A model generated the notes under the pieces. That model did not search any database. It saw nothing but the letters and a program-made list of their open reading frames with translations, and was not told the origin of the DNA. A stretch of 64,000 bases of DNA from Manis javanica. Its lineage: Eukaryota; Chordata; Mammalia; Pholidota; Manidae. Of the stretch, positions 63,441-64,000 are shown piece after piece; the first letter of the stretch is position 1; each line of letters begins with the position of its first letter. Made by a program: the position numbers and the translations under genes. The stretch lies in contig NC_133163.1 in the NCBI RefSeq assembly GCF_040802235.1, positions 39,948,501 to 40,012,500 of the forward strand, read 5' to 3'.

Positions 63441-64000
63441 CTAAAAAGGAAACAGAGAAGTACTTGAGTATGTAATCACTTATTACAGGGAAAAGCAACT
63501 AGTTTTGTAAATACCTGTGGAGTGGATTCTCATAATGGAAACATGGAAAAATATAAAAAAATTTCTTTAATTCAAGAGCTACACCTTCACTCAAACTTAC
63601 TGATATTTAACACATTTGATGTTGGATATAGAAATGAAAAATAATGCTATTATGTTAAAAGAAGTTATAGAAATCCCACTAGAAATTGGGAAAACAATTT
63701 TACTGCCTATGACCATAATTTTAAAAGACTGTATCTGTAGTTGAGACAGTCAAGTTATTATAAACTTTTAAAAATTATATTTAACAATTGGGGGAGGGGA
63801 AGCAAAATTACAATTATACATTATATGCAGTAATTTGGTATCTTTTCCATCCTAGATCATGAGTGCATTATACTACTGTATGGATATACCACCATTTATC
63901 TGACTGCTCTCTAGTTCCAGTTTTCTGAATCACAATGATGACAACATAATACAGGTCTGTGCTGGGTCACTGTCTCCTTCAGCTATGATGTAAATCCATA
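63441..64000 (-). other. PCNX4: PCNX4 intron, truncated by the window edge
   Basis: AT-rich intron sequence. No exon recognised on either strand. Confidence 0.7.

Overview
This is mammalian nuclear DNA: AT-rich, dominated by L1 LINEs and old MIR, L2, CR1/L3, hAT and LTR copies, with two intron-containing genes. The genes are DHRS7 (+ strand; seven coding exons, 25575-40739; they assemble to 339 codons plus a stop) and the last three coding exons of PCNX4 (- strand; 63440 down to 48538). They are tail to tail. This matches, in reverse complement, the order PCNX4-DHRS7-PPM1A that I know from human 14q23.1, so PPM1A would lie beyond the left edge. I see no bacterial, organellar or exogenous viral genome.

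Organism: a placental mammal, probably Laurasiatheria. The only SINEs I could recognise are ancient MIRs; I saw no Alu, B1/B2, carnivore, ruminant or equine SINE. The young repeats are L1s plus two copies of a retroviral env-derived retroposon that I associate, from memory only, with pangolin genomes. Pholidota is therefore my best guess, unverified.

Layout: 1-25384 is intergenic, with old L1/MIR/L2/hAT pieces, a composite L1-env-L1 insertion (13133-15918), a 5'-inverted L1 (19110-21888), a GC-rich patch (18540-18880) and an LTR-like element (24405-24826). 25385-25790 is the CpG-island promoter of DHRS7. 25575-40900 is DHRS7, whose introns carry few L1s, all antisense to the gene. 40900-48500 is the gap between the convergent genes, with an L1 cluster, an LTR-like region and the second env retroposon (45106-46584). 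48538-64000 is the 3' part of PCNX4. Its 13-kb last intron holds a full-length but decayed L1 (49939-56586), in the same orientation as the gene, nested in an older L1 that also contains a MaLR-type LTR and an L1 3' fragment.

Most notable: (1) the 13133-15918 insertion has a 15-bp target-site duplication (TSD) and reads as truncated L1, then env fragment, then internal A tract, then extra L1 3' end, then poly(A). This is the structure of an L1 transcript with 3' transduction. The poly(A) signal of its env part is mutated (AATTAA) while the sister copy keeps AATAAA. (2) The sister copy has its own 17-bp TSD, so the env fragment moves as an L1-type retroposon. (3) The PCNX4 intronic L1 carries a 709-bp tandem duplication inside ORF2. 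The two cellular genes are not known to act together: DHRS7 is an ER membrane short-chain reductase and PCNX4 a multipass pecanex-family protein.
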